Source of the DNA: Sipunculus nudus
Taxonomy: Eukaryota; Annelida; Sipuncula; Golfingiida; Sipunculidae
DNA: 64,000 bases
Direction of reading: 5' to 3'
NCBI GenBank assembly: GCA_026874595.1
Contig: CM049320.1
Location: forward strand, 46,452,714-46,516,713
Positions within the stretch are counted from its first letter, which is position 1. Every line of letters begins with the position of its first letter. A model generated the notes under the pieces. It searched no databases and was not told where the DNA came from. It worked only from the letters and a program-made list of their open reading frames with translations. Positions 53,405-64,000 of this stretch are shown in pieces. Position numbers and translations under genes: made by a program.

Positions 53405-56400
53405 CTCTGCGACAATGTGTGACAGTAATCTAAACCCTCTACCCTATCCGGCAGCGACTATTACCATTGCTGCGACAGTCGGCGACACTCACCCAAGTAT
53501 ATATCTTACCACTGCGACAATGCGACAGTGTGCGACAGTTGGCCAAATCCTCAAGCTGCCATTGTCACTAAAACCAAGTGCGACAGTCAGCATTACACAC
53601 CCCAGGATATATCCTACCTGTGCGACAATGCGACAATGTGCGACGGTTGGCTACTATCTCAAGCTGACATGCGACAATTAATACAGTCGCTGCGACAGTC
53701 AGCATTACACACCCCAGGATATATCCTACCTGTGCGACAATGCGACAATGTGCGACGGTTGGCTACTATCTCAAGCTGACATGCGACAATTAATACAGTC
53801 GCTGCGACAGTCTGCGACACTCACCCCAGTATATATCTTACCACTGCGACAATGTGCGACGGTTAGCCACATCTTCAAGCTGACATGCGACAATTAATAC
53901 AGTCGCTGCGACAGTCTGCGACACTCACCCCAGTATATATCTTACCACTGCGACAATGCGACAATGTGCGACAGTTGGCCACATCCTCAAGCTGACATGC
54001 GACAATTAATACAGTCGCTGCGACAGTCTGCGACACTCACCCCAGTATATATCTTACCACTGCGACAATGCGACAGTGTGCGACGGTTAGCCAAATCCTC
54101 AAGGTGCAAAACCTTCTACCCCTTCAGGCAGGGACATGCACTCCAGGATGTATCATACAACTGCGACAATGTGCGACAGTTGGCCACATCCTCAAGCTGA
54201 CATGCAACAATTAATACAGTCGCTGCGACAGTCTGCCACACTCACCCCAGTATATACCTTACCACTGCGACATTGCGACAGTGTGCGACCGTTAGCCAAA
54301 TCCTCAAGGTGCAAAACCCTCCTAATCTTTCAGGCAGGGACACTCACCCCAGTATATATCTTACCACTGCGACAATGCGACAATGTTCGACAGTTGGCCA
54401 AATCCTCAAGCTGCCATTGTCGCTAAAACCAAGTGCGACAGTCAGCATTACACACCCAGGATATATCCTACCTGTGCGACAATGCTACAATGTGCGACAG
54501 TTGGCTACTATCTCAAGCTGACGTGCGACAATTAATACAGTCGCTGCGACAGTCTGCGACACTCACCCCAGTATATATCTTACCACTGAGACAATGCGAC
54601 AATGTGAAACGGTTAGCCACATCTTCAAGCTGACATGCGACAATTCATACAGTCGCTGCGACAGTCTGCGACACTCACCCCAGTATATATCTTACCACTG
54701 CGACAATGCGACAATGTGCGACGGTTAGCCACATCCTCAAGGTGACATGCGACAATTAATACAGTCACTGCAACAGTCTGCGACACTCACCCCAGTATAT
54801 ATCTTACCACTGCGACATTGGACGGTTGGCTACTATCTAAAGCTGACATGCGACAATTAATACAGTCGCTGCGACAGTCTGCGACACTCACCCCAGTATA
54901 TATCTTACCAGTGCGACAATGCGACAATGTGCGACGGTTAGCCAAATCCTCAAGGTGCAAAACCTTCTACCCCTTCAGGCAGGGACATGCACTCCAGGAT
55001 GTATCTTACAACTGCGACAATGCGACAATGTGCGACGGTTGGCTACAATCTCACTATCTCAAGCTGACATGCGACAATTAATACAGTCACTGCGACAGTC
55101 TGCGACACTCACCCCAGTATATATCTTACCACTGCGACAATTTGCGAGGGTTAACCACATCCTCAAGCTGACATGCGACAATTGATACCATTGCTGCGAC
55201 AGTCTGCGACACTCACCCCGGTACATATCTTACCACTGCGACAATGCGACAGTGTGCGACGGTTAGCCAAATCCTCAAGGTGCAAAACCTTCTACCCCTT
55301 CAGGCAGGGACATGCACTCCAGGATGTATCTTACAACTGCGACAATGCGACAATGTGCGACGGTTGGCTACAATCTCAAGCTGACATGCGACAATTATAC
55401 AGTCGCTGCGACAGTCTGCGACACTCACCCCAGTATATATCTTACCACTGCGACAATGCAACAATGTGCGACAGTTAACCACATCCACAAGCTGACATGC
55501 GACGATTAATACAGTCGCTGCGACAGTCTGCGACACTCACCCCAGTATATATCTTACCAGTGCGACAATGTGCGATGGTTAGCCACATCCACAAGCTGAC
55601 ATGCGACAATTAATACAGTCGCTGCGACAGGCTGTGACACTCACCCCAGTATATATCTTACCACTGCGACAATGCGACAATGTGCGACAGTTAACAACAT
55701 CCACAAGCTGACATGCGACAATTAATACAGTCGCTGCAACAGTCTGCAACACTCGCCCCAGTATATATCTTAACAGTGCGACAATGCGACAATGTGCGAC
55801 AGTTGGCCAAATCCTCAAGCTGCCATTGTCGCTAAAACCAAGTGCGACAGTCAGCATTACACACCCCAGGATATATCCTACCGGTGCGACAATGCGACAA
55901 TGTGCGACGGTTGGCTACTATCTCAAGCTGACATGCGACAATTATACAGTCGCTGCGACAGTCTGCGACACTTACCCGAGTATATATCTTACCAGTGCGA
56001 CAATGTGCGACGGTTAGCCACATCTTCAAGCTGACATGCGACAATTAATACAGTCGCTGCGACAGTCTGCGACACTCACCCCAGTATATATCTTACAACT
56101 GCGACAATGCGACAATGTGCGACAGTTGGCCACATCCTCAAGCTGACTTGCGACAATTAATACAGTCGCTGCGACAGTCTGCGACACTCACCCCAGTATA
56201 TATCTTACCACTGCGACAATGCAACAATGTGCGACAGTTAACCACATCCACAAGCTGACATGCAACAATTAATACAGTCGCTGCGACAGTCTGCTACACT
56301 CACCCCAGTATATATCTTACCACTGCGACAATGCGACAATGTGCGACAGTTGGCCAAATCCTTAAGCTGCCATTGTCGCTAAAACCAAGTGCGACAGTCA

Positions 56401-59400
56401 GCATTACACACCCCAGGATATATCCTACCTGTGCTATAATGCGACAATGTGCGACGGTTGGCTACTATCTCAAGCTGACATGCGACAATTAATACAGTCG
56501 CAGCGACAGTCTGCGACACTCACCCCAGTATATATCTTACCACTGCGACAATGTGCGACGGTTAGCCACATCTTCATGCTGACATGCGACAATTAATACA
56601 GTCGCTGCGACAGTCTGCGACACTCAACCCAGTATATATCTTACCACTGCGACAATGCGACAATGTGCGACGGTTAGCCACATCCACAAGCTAACATGCG
56701 ACAATTAATACAGTCGCTGCGACAGTCTGCGACACTCACCCCAGTATATATCTTACCAGTGCGACAATGCGACAATGTGCGACGGTTAGCCAAATCCTCA
56801 AGGTGCAAAACCTTCTACCCCTTCAGGCAGGGACATGCACTCCAGGATGTATCTTACAACTGCGACAATGGGACAATGTGCGACGGTTGGCTACAATCTC
56901 ACTATCTCAAGCTGACATGCGACAATTAATACAGTCGCAGCGACAGTCTGCGACACTCACCCCAGTATATATCTTACCACTGCGACAATTTGCGAGGGTT
57001 AACCACATCCTCAAGCTGACATGCGACAATTGATACCATTGCTGCGACAGTCTGCGACACTCACCCCGGTACATATCTTACCACTGCGACAATGCGACAG
57101 TGTGCGACGGTTAGCCATATCCTCAAGGTGCAAAACCTTCTACCCCTTCAGGCAGGGACATGCACTCCAGGATGTATCTTACAACTGCGACAATGCGACA
57201 ATGTGCGACGGTTGGCTACAATCTCAAGCTGACATGCGACAATTATACAGTCGCTGCGACAGTCTGCGACACTCACCCCAGTATATATCTTACCACTGCG
57301 ACAATGCAACAATGTGCGACAGTTAACCACATCCACAAGCTGACATGCGACAATTAATACAGTTGCTGCGACAGTCTGCGACACTCACCCCAGTATATAT
57401 CTTACCAGTGCGACAATGCGACAATGTGCGACGGTTAGCCACATCCACAAGCTGACATGCGACAATTAATACAGTCGCAGCGACAGTCTGCGACACTCAC
57501 CCCAGTATATATCTTACCACTGCGACAATGCGACAATGTGAGACAGTTAACCACATCCACAAGCTGACATGCGACAATTAATACAGTCGCTGCGACAGTC
57601 TGCGACACTCGCCCCAGTATATATCTTACCACTGCGACAATGCGACAATGTGCGACAGTTGGCCAAATCCTCAAGCTGCCATTGTCGCTAAAACCAAGTG
57701 CGACAGTCAGCATTACACACCCCAGTATATATCTTACCAGTGCGACAATGTGCGACGGTTAGCCACATCTTCAAGCTGACATGCGACAATTAATACAGTC
57801 GCTGCGACAGTCTGCGACACTCACCCCAGTATATATCTTACCACTGCGACAATGCGACAATGTGCGACAGTTGGCCACATCCTCAAGCTGACATGCAACA
57901 ATTAATACAGTCGCTGCGACAGTCTGCGACACTCACCCCAGTATATATCTTACCACTGCGACAATGCGACAATGTGCGACAGTTAACCACTTCCACAAGC
58001 TGACATGCGACAATTAATACAGTCGCTTTAACAGTCTGCGACACTCACCCCAGTATATATCTTACCACTGCGACAATGCGACAATGTGCGACAGTTAACC
58101 ACATCCACAAGCTGACATGCAACAATTAATACAGTCGCTGCGACAGTCTGCTACACTCACCCCAGTATATATCTTACCACTGCGACCATGCGACAATGTG
58201 CGACAGTTGGCCAAATCCTTAAGCTGCCATTGTCGCTAAAACCAAGTGCGACAGTCAGCATTACACACCCCAGGATATATCCTACCTGTGCTACAATGCG
58301 ACAATGTGCGACGGTTGGCTACTATCTCAAGCTGACATGCGACAATTAATACAGTCGCTGCGACAGTCTGTGACACTCACCCCAGTATATATCTTACCAC
58401 TGGGACAATGTGCGACGGTTAGCCGCATCTTCATGCTGACATGCGACAATTAATACAGTCGCTGCGACAGTCTGCGACACTCAACCCAGTATATATCTTA
58501 TCACTGCGACAATGCGACAATGTGCGACGGTTAGCCACATCCACAAGCTAACATGCGACAATTAATACAGTCGCTGCGACAGTCTGCGACACTCACCCCA
58601 GTATATATCTTACCAGTGCGACAATGCGACAATGTGCGACGGTTAGCCAAATCCTCAAGGTGCAAAACCTTCTACCCCTTCAGGCAGGGACATGCACTCC
58701 AGGATGTATCTTACAACTGCGACAATGCGACAATGTGCGACGGTTGGCTACAATCTCACTATCTCAAGCTGACATGCGACAATTAATACAGTCGCAGCGA
58801 CAGTCTGCGACACTCACCCCAGTATATATCTTACCACTGCGACAATTTGCGAGGGTTAACCACATCCTCAAGCTGACATGCGACAATTGATACCATTGCT
58901 GCGACAGTTTGCGACACTCACCCCGGTACATATCTTACCACTGCGACAATGCGACAGTGTGCGACGGTTAGCCAAATCCTCAAGGTGCAAAACCTTCTAC
59001 CCCTTCAGGCAGGGACATGCACTCCAGGATGTATCTTACAAACTGCGACAATGCGACAATGTGCGACGGTTGGCTACAATCTCAAGCTGACATGCGACAA
59101 TTATACAGTCGCTGCGACAGTCTGCGACACTCACCCCAGTATATATCTTACCACTGCGACAATGCAACAATGTGCGACAGTTAACCACATCCACAAGCTG
59201 ACATGCGACAATTAATACAGTTGCTGCGACAGTCTGCGACACTCACCCCAGTATATATCTTACCAGTGCGACAATGCGACAATGTGCGATGGTTAGCCAC
59301 ATCCACAAGCTGACATGCAACAATTAATACAGTCGCAGCGACAGTCTGCGACACTCACCCCAGTATATATCTTACCACTGCGACAATGCGACAATGTGAG

Positions 59401-62400
59401 ACAGTTAACCACATCCACAAGCTGACATGCGACAATTAATACAGTCCCTGCGACAGTCTGCGACACTCGCCCCAGTATATATCTTACCACTGCGACAATG
59501 CGACAATGTGCGACAGTTGGCCAAATCCTCAAGCTGCCGTTGTCGCTAAAACCAAGTGCGACAGTCAGCATTACACACCCCATGATATATCCTACCTGTG
59601 CGACAATGCGACAATGTGCGACGGTTGGCTACTATCTCAAGCTGACATGCGACAATTAATACAGTCGCTGCGACCGTCTGCGACACTCACCCCAGTATAT
59701 ATCTTACCAGTGCGACAATGTGCGACGGTTAGCCACATCCTCAAGCTGACATGCGACAATTAATACAGTCGCTGCGACAGTCTGCGACACTCACCCCAGT
59801 ATATATCTTACCACTGCGACAATGCGACAATGTGCGACAGTTGGCCACATCCTCAAGCTGACATGCAACAATTAATACAGTCGCTGCGACAGTCTGCGAC
59901 ACTCACCCCAGTATATATCTTACCACTGCGACAATGCGACAATGTGCGACAGTTAACCACTTCCACAAGCTGACATGCGACAATTAATACAGTCGCTTTA
60001 ACAGTCTGCGACACTCACCCCAGTATATATCTTACCACTGCGACAATGCGACAATGTGCGACAGTTAACCACATCCACAAGCTGACATGCAACAATTAAT
60101 ACAGTCGCTGCGACAGTCTGCTACACTCACCCCAGTATATATCTTACCACTGCGACCATGCGACAATGTGCGACAGTTGGCCAAATCCTTAAGCTGCCAT
60201 TGTCGCTAAAACCAAGTGCGACAGTCAGCATTACACACCCCAGGATATATCCTACCTGTGCTACAATGCGACAATGTGCGACGGTTGGCTACTATCTCAA
60301 GCTGACATGCGACAATTAATACAGTCGCTGCGACAGTCTGTGACACTCACCCCAGTATATATCTTACCACTGGGACAATGTGCGACGGTTAGCCGCATCT
60401 TCATGCTGACATGCGACAATTAATACAGTCGCTGCGACAGTCTGCGACACTCAACCCAGTATATATCTTATCACTGCGACAATGCGACAATGTGCGACGG
60501 TTAGCCACATCCACAAGCTAACATGCGACAATTAATACAGTCGCTGCGACAGTCTGCGACACTCACCCCAGTATATATCTTACCAGTGCGACAATGCGAC
60601 AATGTGCGACGGTTAGCCAAATCCTCAAGGTGCAAAACCTTCTACCCCTTCAGGCAGGGACATGCACTCCAGGATGTATCTTACAACTGCGACAATGCGA
60701 CAATGTGCGACGGTTGGCTACAATCTCACTATCTCAAGCTGACATGCGACAATTAATACAGTCGCAGCGACAGTCTGCGACACTCACCCCAGTATATATC
60801 TTACCACTGCGACAATTTGCGAGGGTTAACCACATCCTCAAGCTGACATGCGACAATTGATACCATTGCTGCGACAGTTTGCGACACTCACCCCGGTACA
60901 TATCTTACCACTGCGACAATGCGACAGTGTGCGACGGTTAGCCAAATCCTCAAGGTGCAAAACCTTCTACCCCTTCAGGCAGGGACATGCACTCCAGGAT
61001 GTATCTTACAAACTGCGACAATGCGACAATGTGCGACGGTTGGCTACAATCTCAAGCTGACATGCGACAATTATACAGTCGCTGCGACAGTCTGCGACAC
61101 TCACCCCAGTATATATCTTACCACTGCGACAATGCAACAATGTGCGACAGTTAACCACATCCACAAGCTGACATGCGACAATTAATACAGTTGCTGCGAC
61201 AGTCTGCGACACTCACCCCAGTATATATCTTACCAGTGCGACAATGCGACAATGTGCGATGGTTAGCCACATCCACAAGCTGACATGCAACAATTAATAC
61301 AGTCGCAGCGACAGTCTGCGACACTCACCCCAGTATATATCTTACCACTGCGACAATGCGACAATGTGAGACAGTTAACCACATCCACAAGCTGACATGC
61401 GACAATTAATACAGTCCCTGCGACAGTCTGCGACACTCGCCCCAGTATATATCTTACCACTGCGACAATGCGACAATGTGCGACAGTTGGCCAAATCCTC
61501 AAGCTGCCGTTGTCGCTAAAACCAAGTGCGACAGTCAGCATTACACACCCCATGATATATCCTACCTGTGCGACAATGCGACAATGTGCGACGGTTGGCT
61601 ACTATCTCAAGCTGACATGCGACAATTAATACAGTCGCTGCGACCGTCTGCGACACTCACCCCAGTATATATCTTACCAGTGCGACAATGTGCGACGGTT
61701 AGCCACATCTTCAAGCTGACATGCGACAATTAATACAGTCGCTGCGACAGTCTGCGACACTCACCCCAGTATATATCTTACCACTGCGACAATGCGACAA
61801 TGTGCGACAGTTGGCCACATCCTCAAGCTGACATGCAACAATTAATACAGTCGCTGCGACAGTCTGCGACACTCACCCCAGTATATATCTTACCACTGCG
61901 ACAATGCGACAATGTGCGACAGTTAACCACATCCACAAGCTGACATGCGACAATTAATACAGTCACTGCAACAGTCTGCGACACTCACCCCAGTATATAT
62001 CTTACCACTGCGACAATGCGACAATGTGCGACAGTTGGCCAAATCCTCAAGCTGCCATTGTCGCTAAAACCAAGTGCGACAGTCAGCATTATGCACCCCA
62101 GGATATATCCTACCTGTGCGACAATGCGACAATGTGCGACGGTTGGCTACTATCTCAAGCTGACATGCGACAATTAATACAGTCGCTGCGACAGTCTGCG
62201 ACACTCACCCCAGTATATATCTTACCAGTGCGACAATGTGCGACGGTTAGCCACATCTTCAAGCTGACATGCGACAATTAATACAGTCGCTGCGACAGTC
62301 TGCGACACTCACCCCAGTATATATCTTACCAATGCGACAATGTGTGACAGTTGGCCACATCCTCAAGCTGACATGCGACAATTAATACAGTCGCTGCGAC

Positions 62401-64000
62401 AGTCTGCGACACTCACCCCAGTATATATCTTACCAGTGCGACAATGCGACAATGTGCGACGGTTAGCCACATCCACAAGCTGACATGCAACAATTAATAC
62501 AGTCGCTGGGACAGTCTGCGACACTCACCCCAGTATATATCTTACCACTGCGACAATGCGACAATGTGCGACAGTTAACCACATCCACAAGCTGACATGC
62601 GACAATTAATACAGTCGCTGCGACAGTCTGCGACACTCGCCCCAGTATATATCTTACCACTGCGACAATGCGACAATGTGCGACAGTTGGCCAAATCCTC
62701 AAGCTGCCATTGTCGCTAAAACCAAGTGCGACAGTCAGCATTACACACCCCAGGATATATCCTACCTGTGCGAATATGCGACAATGTGCGACGGTTGGCC
62801 ACATCCTCAAGCTGACATGCGACAATTAATACAGTCGCTGCGACAGTCTGCGACACTCACCCCAGTATATATCTTACCAGTGCGACAATGTGCGACGGTT
62901 AGCCACATCCACAAGCTGACATGCGACAATTAATACAGTCGCTGCGACAGTCTGCGACACTCACCCCAGTATATATCTTACCACTGCGACAATGTGCGAC
63001 AGTTGGCCACATCCTCAAGCTGACATGCGACAATTAATACAGTCGCTGCGACAGTCTGCGACACTCACCCCAGTATATATCTTACCACTGTGACAATGCG
63101 ACAGTGTGCGAAGGTTAGCCAAATCCTCAAGGTGCAAAACCTTCTACCCCTTCAGACAGGGACATGCACTCCAGGATGTATCATACAACTGCGACAATGT
63201 GCGACAGTTGGCCACATCCTCAAGCTGACATGCAACAATTAATACAGTCGCTGCGACAGTCTGCCACACTCACCCCAGTATATACCTTACCACTGCGACA
63301 ATGCGACAGTGTGCGACGGTTAGCCAAATCCTCAAGGTGCAAAACCCTCCTAATCTTTCAGGCAGGGACACTCACCCCAGTATATATCTTACCACTGCGA
63401 CAATGCGACAATGTGCGACAGTTGGCCAAATCCTCAAGCTGCCATTGTCGTTAAAACCAAGTGCGACAGTCAGCATTACTCACCCAGGATATATCCTACC
63501 TGTGCGACAATGCTACAATGTGCGACGGTTGGCTACTATCTCAAGCTGACGTGCGACAATTAATACAGTCGCTGCGACAGTCTGCGACACTCACCCCAGT
63601 ATATATCTTACCACTGAGACAATGTGACAATGTGAAACGGTTAGCCACATCTTCAAGCTGACATGCGACAATTAATACTAGCGTTGCAACAGTCTGCGAC
63701 ACTCACCCCAGTATATATCTTACCACTGCGACAATGTGACAATGTGCGACGGTTGGCTACTATCTCAAGCTGACAAGCGACAATTAATACAGTCGCTGCG
63801 ACAGTCTGCGACACTCACCCCAGTATATATCTTACCAGTGCGACAATGTGCGACGGTTAGCCACATCTTCAAGCTGACATGCGACAATTAATACAGTCGC
63901 TGCGACAGTCTGCGACACTCACCCCAGTATATATCTTACCAATGTGACAATGTGCGACAGTTGGCCACATCCTCAAGCTAACATGCGACAATTAATACAG
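53405..64000 (+). repeat. GCGAC-rich satellite array, 104/112-bp monomers, open at the right edge
   Basis: The common monomer contains TGCGACAATGCGACAATG, GGTTAGCCACATCCTCAAGC, TGACATGCGACAATTAATAC, AGTCGCTGCGACAGTCTGCG and CACTCACCCCAGTATATATC. Neighbouring TATATATCTTACC starts are 112 bp apart (57511 to 57623) or 104 bp (62219 to 62323); the difference is one 8-bp GCGACAAT copy. Two other monomer types occur: one with AACCTTCTACCCCTTCAGGC (for example 54952, 55277, 56800) and one with GCCATTGTCGCTAAAACCAA and a CATTACACACC block. All frames are open for long runs only because of periodicity; no protein is claimed. The array continues past 64000. Confidence 0.95.
55143..60818 (+). repeat. 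Higher-order repeat within the satellite (1848, 1857, 1970 bp)
   Basis: The diagnostic variant TGCGAGGGTTAACCACATCC starts at 55143, 56991, 58848 and 60818, giving periods of 1848, 1857 and 1970 bp. A second diagnostic, CTGCTACACTC, at 56291, 58148 and 60118 gives 1857 and 1970. The longer period exceeds the others by about one monomer. Each unit holds about 16-17 monomers in fixed order of types. The last two units look almost identical. Beyond about 62 kb the order changes, and 63164-63454 matches 54136-54426 instead. Confidence 0.9.

Noticed and set aside
53528-63661. Dozens of open frames of 60-120 codons in the satellite (MRQLIQSLRQ..., MCDSWPNPQ... and reverse forms)
   Set aside because: They repeat with the monomer, occur in several frames and on both strands, and lack family motifs; openness is a by-product of a stop-poor repeat.
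53405-64000. CRISPR-like array
   Set aside because: The repeat is a 104/112-bp contiguous monomer without unique spacers, in a eukaryotic context.

Overview
The window is metazoan nuclear DNA. It is AT-rich, with little continuous coding sequence, many (TA)n microsatellites, and broken transposable elements of many classes: L1-like and other non-LTR retrotransposons, Ty3/Gypsy-like, hAT, tyrosine-recombinase and Mutator-type sequences, MITEs and a large satellite. The abundance of tandem-repeat-carrying elements that begin TTTTTAGC and contain GTCCGTCGTCCGTCC-type tracts suggests a marine invertebrate, most likely a lophotrochozoan such as a mollusc. That placement is inference. No bacterial operon, tRNA, rRNA or intact host gene is evident. 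The only host-gene candidate is a pair of minus-strand exon-like blocks at 15.2-15.9 kb.

Region by region: 1-9527 is an L1-like LINE (plus strand, decayed EN and RT) whose 3' UTR is split by a Helentron-like element (family A, copy A1). A1 in turn holds (i) an 842-bp-class hairpin-ended element with a second copy of itself nested inside it in reverse, each with a 9-bp target duplication, and (ii) a 1.9-kb insertion with a 15-bp target duplication carrying an intact 525-codon LINE ORF1 and nothing else. 9.5-10.9 kb holds a family B repeat and the 3' end of another family A copy. 11.0-12.9 kb is a minus-strand hAT transposase fossil split by family C copy C1. 13.0-13.7 kb is a rearranged non-L1 LINE tail. 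14-22 kb is mostly AT-rich intergenic DNA with microsatellites, a Harbinger-like MITE and a tyrosine-recombinase fragment. 22-28 kb is sparse and holds a Mutator-type transposase fragment near 27.1 kb. 28-34 kb is dominated by a 3.8-kb family C element with about seven ~330-bp tandem units and a family B insertion. 34.3-35.3 kb is a non-L1 LINE RT fragment. 35.9-39.35 kb is a minus-strand L1 tail split by copy A2. 39.35-43.1 kb is a Gypsy-like remnant (gag, protease) with a hAT-like MITE inside. 46.26-47.10 kb is a third, solitary 842-bp hairpin-ended element. 47.4-52.9 kb is a minus-strand Gypsy-like element split by copy A3. 53.4-64.0 kb is a GCGAC-rich satellite with 104/112-bp monomers organised into 1.85-1.97-kb higher-order repeats that run off the right edge.

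Three observations stand out. First, the 842-bp element: each terminus is TT followed by its own unrelated hairpin rather than a shared terminal inverted repeat, it makes 9-bp duplications, and one copy has inserted into another; the related family A copies serve as empty sites. Second, the Helentron-like families A and C share an architecture (TTTTTAGC start, 11-12-bp subterminal inverted repeat, tandem core, 3' hairpin, CTTGTT end), and a 12-14-bp palindrome, AGGTGGCGCCACCT, recurs in families A, B and C. Third, the satellite shows higher-order structure. The coding relics are parasitic and do not form a pathway; what links them is the order in which they inserted into one another.
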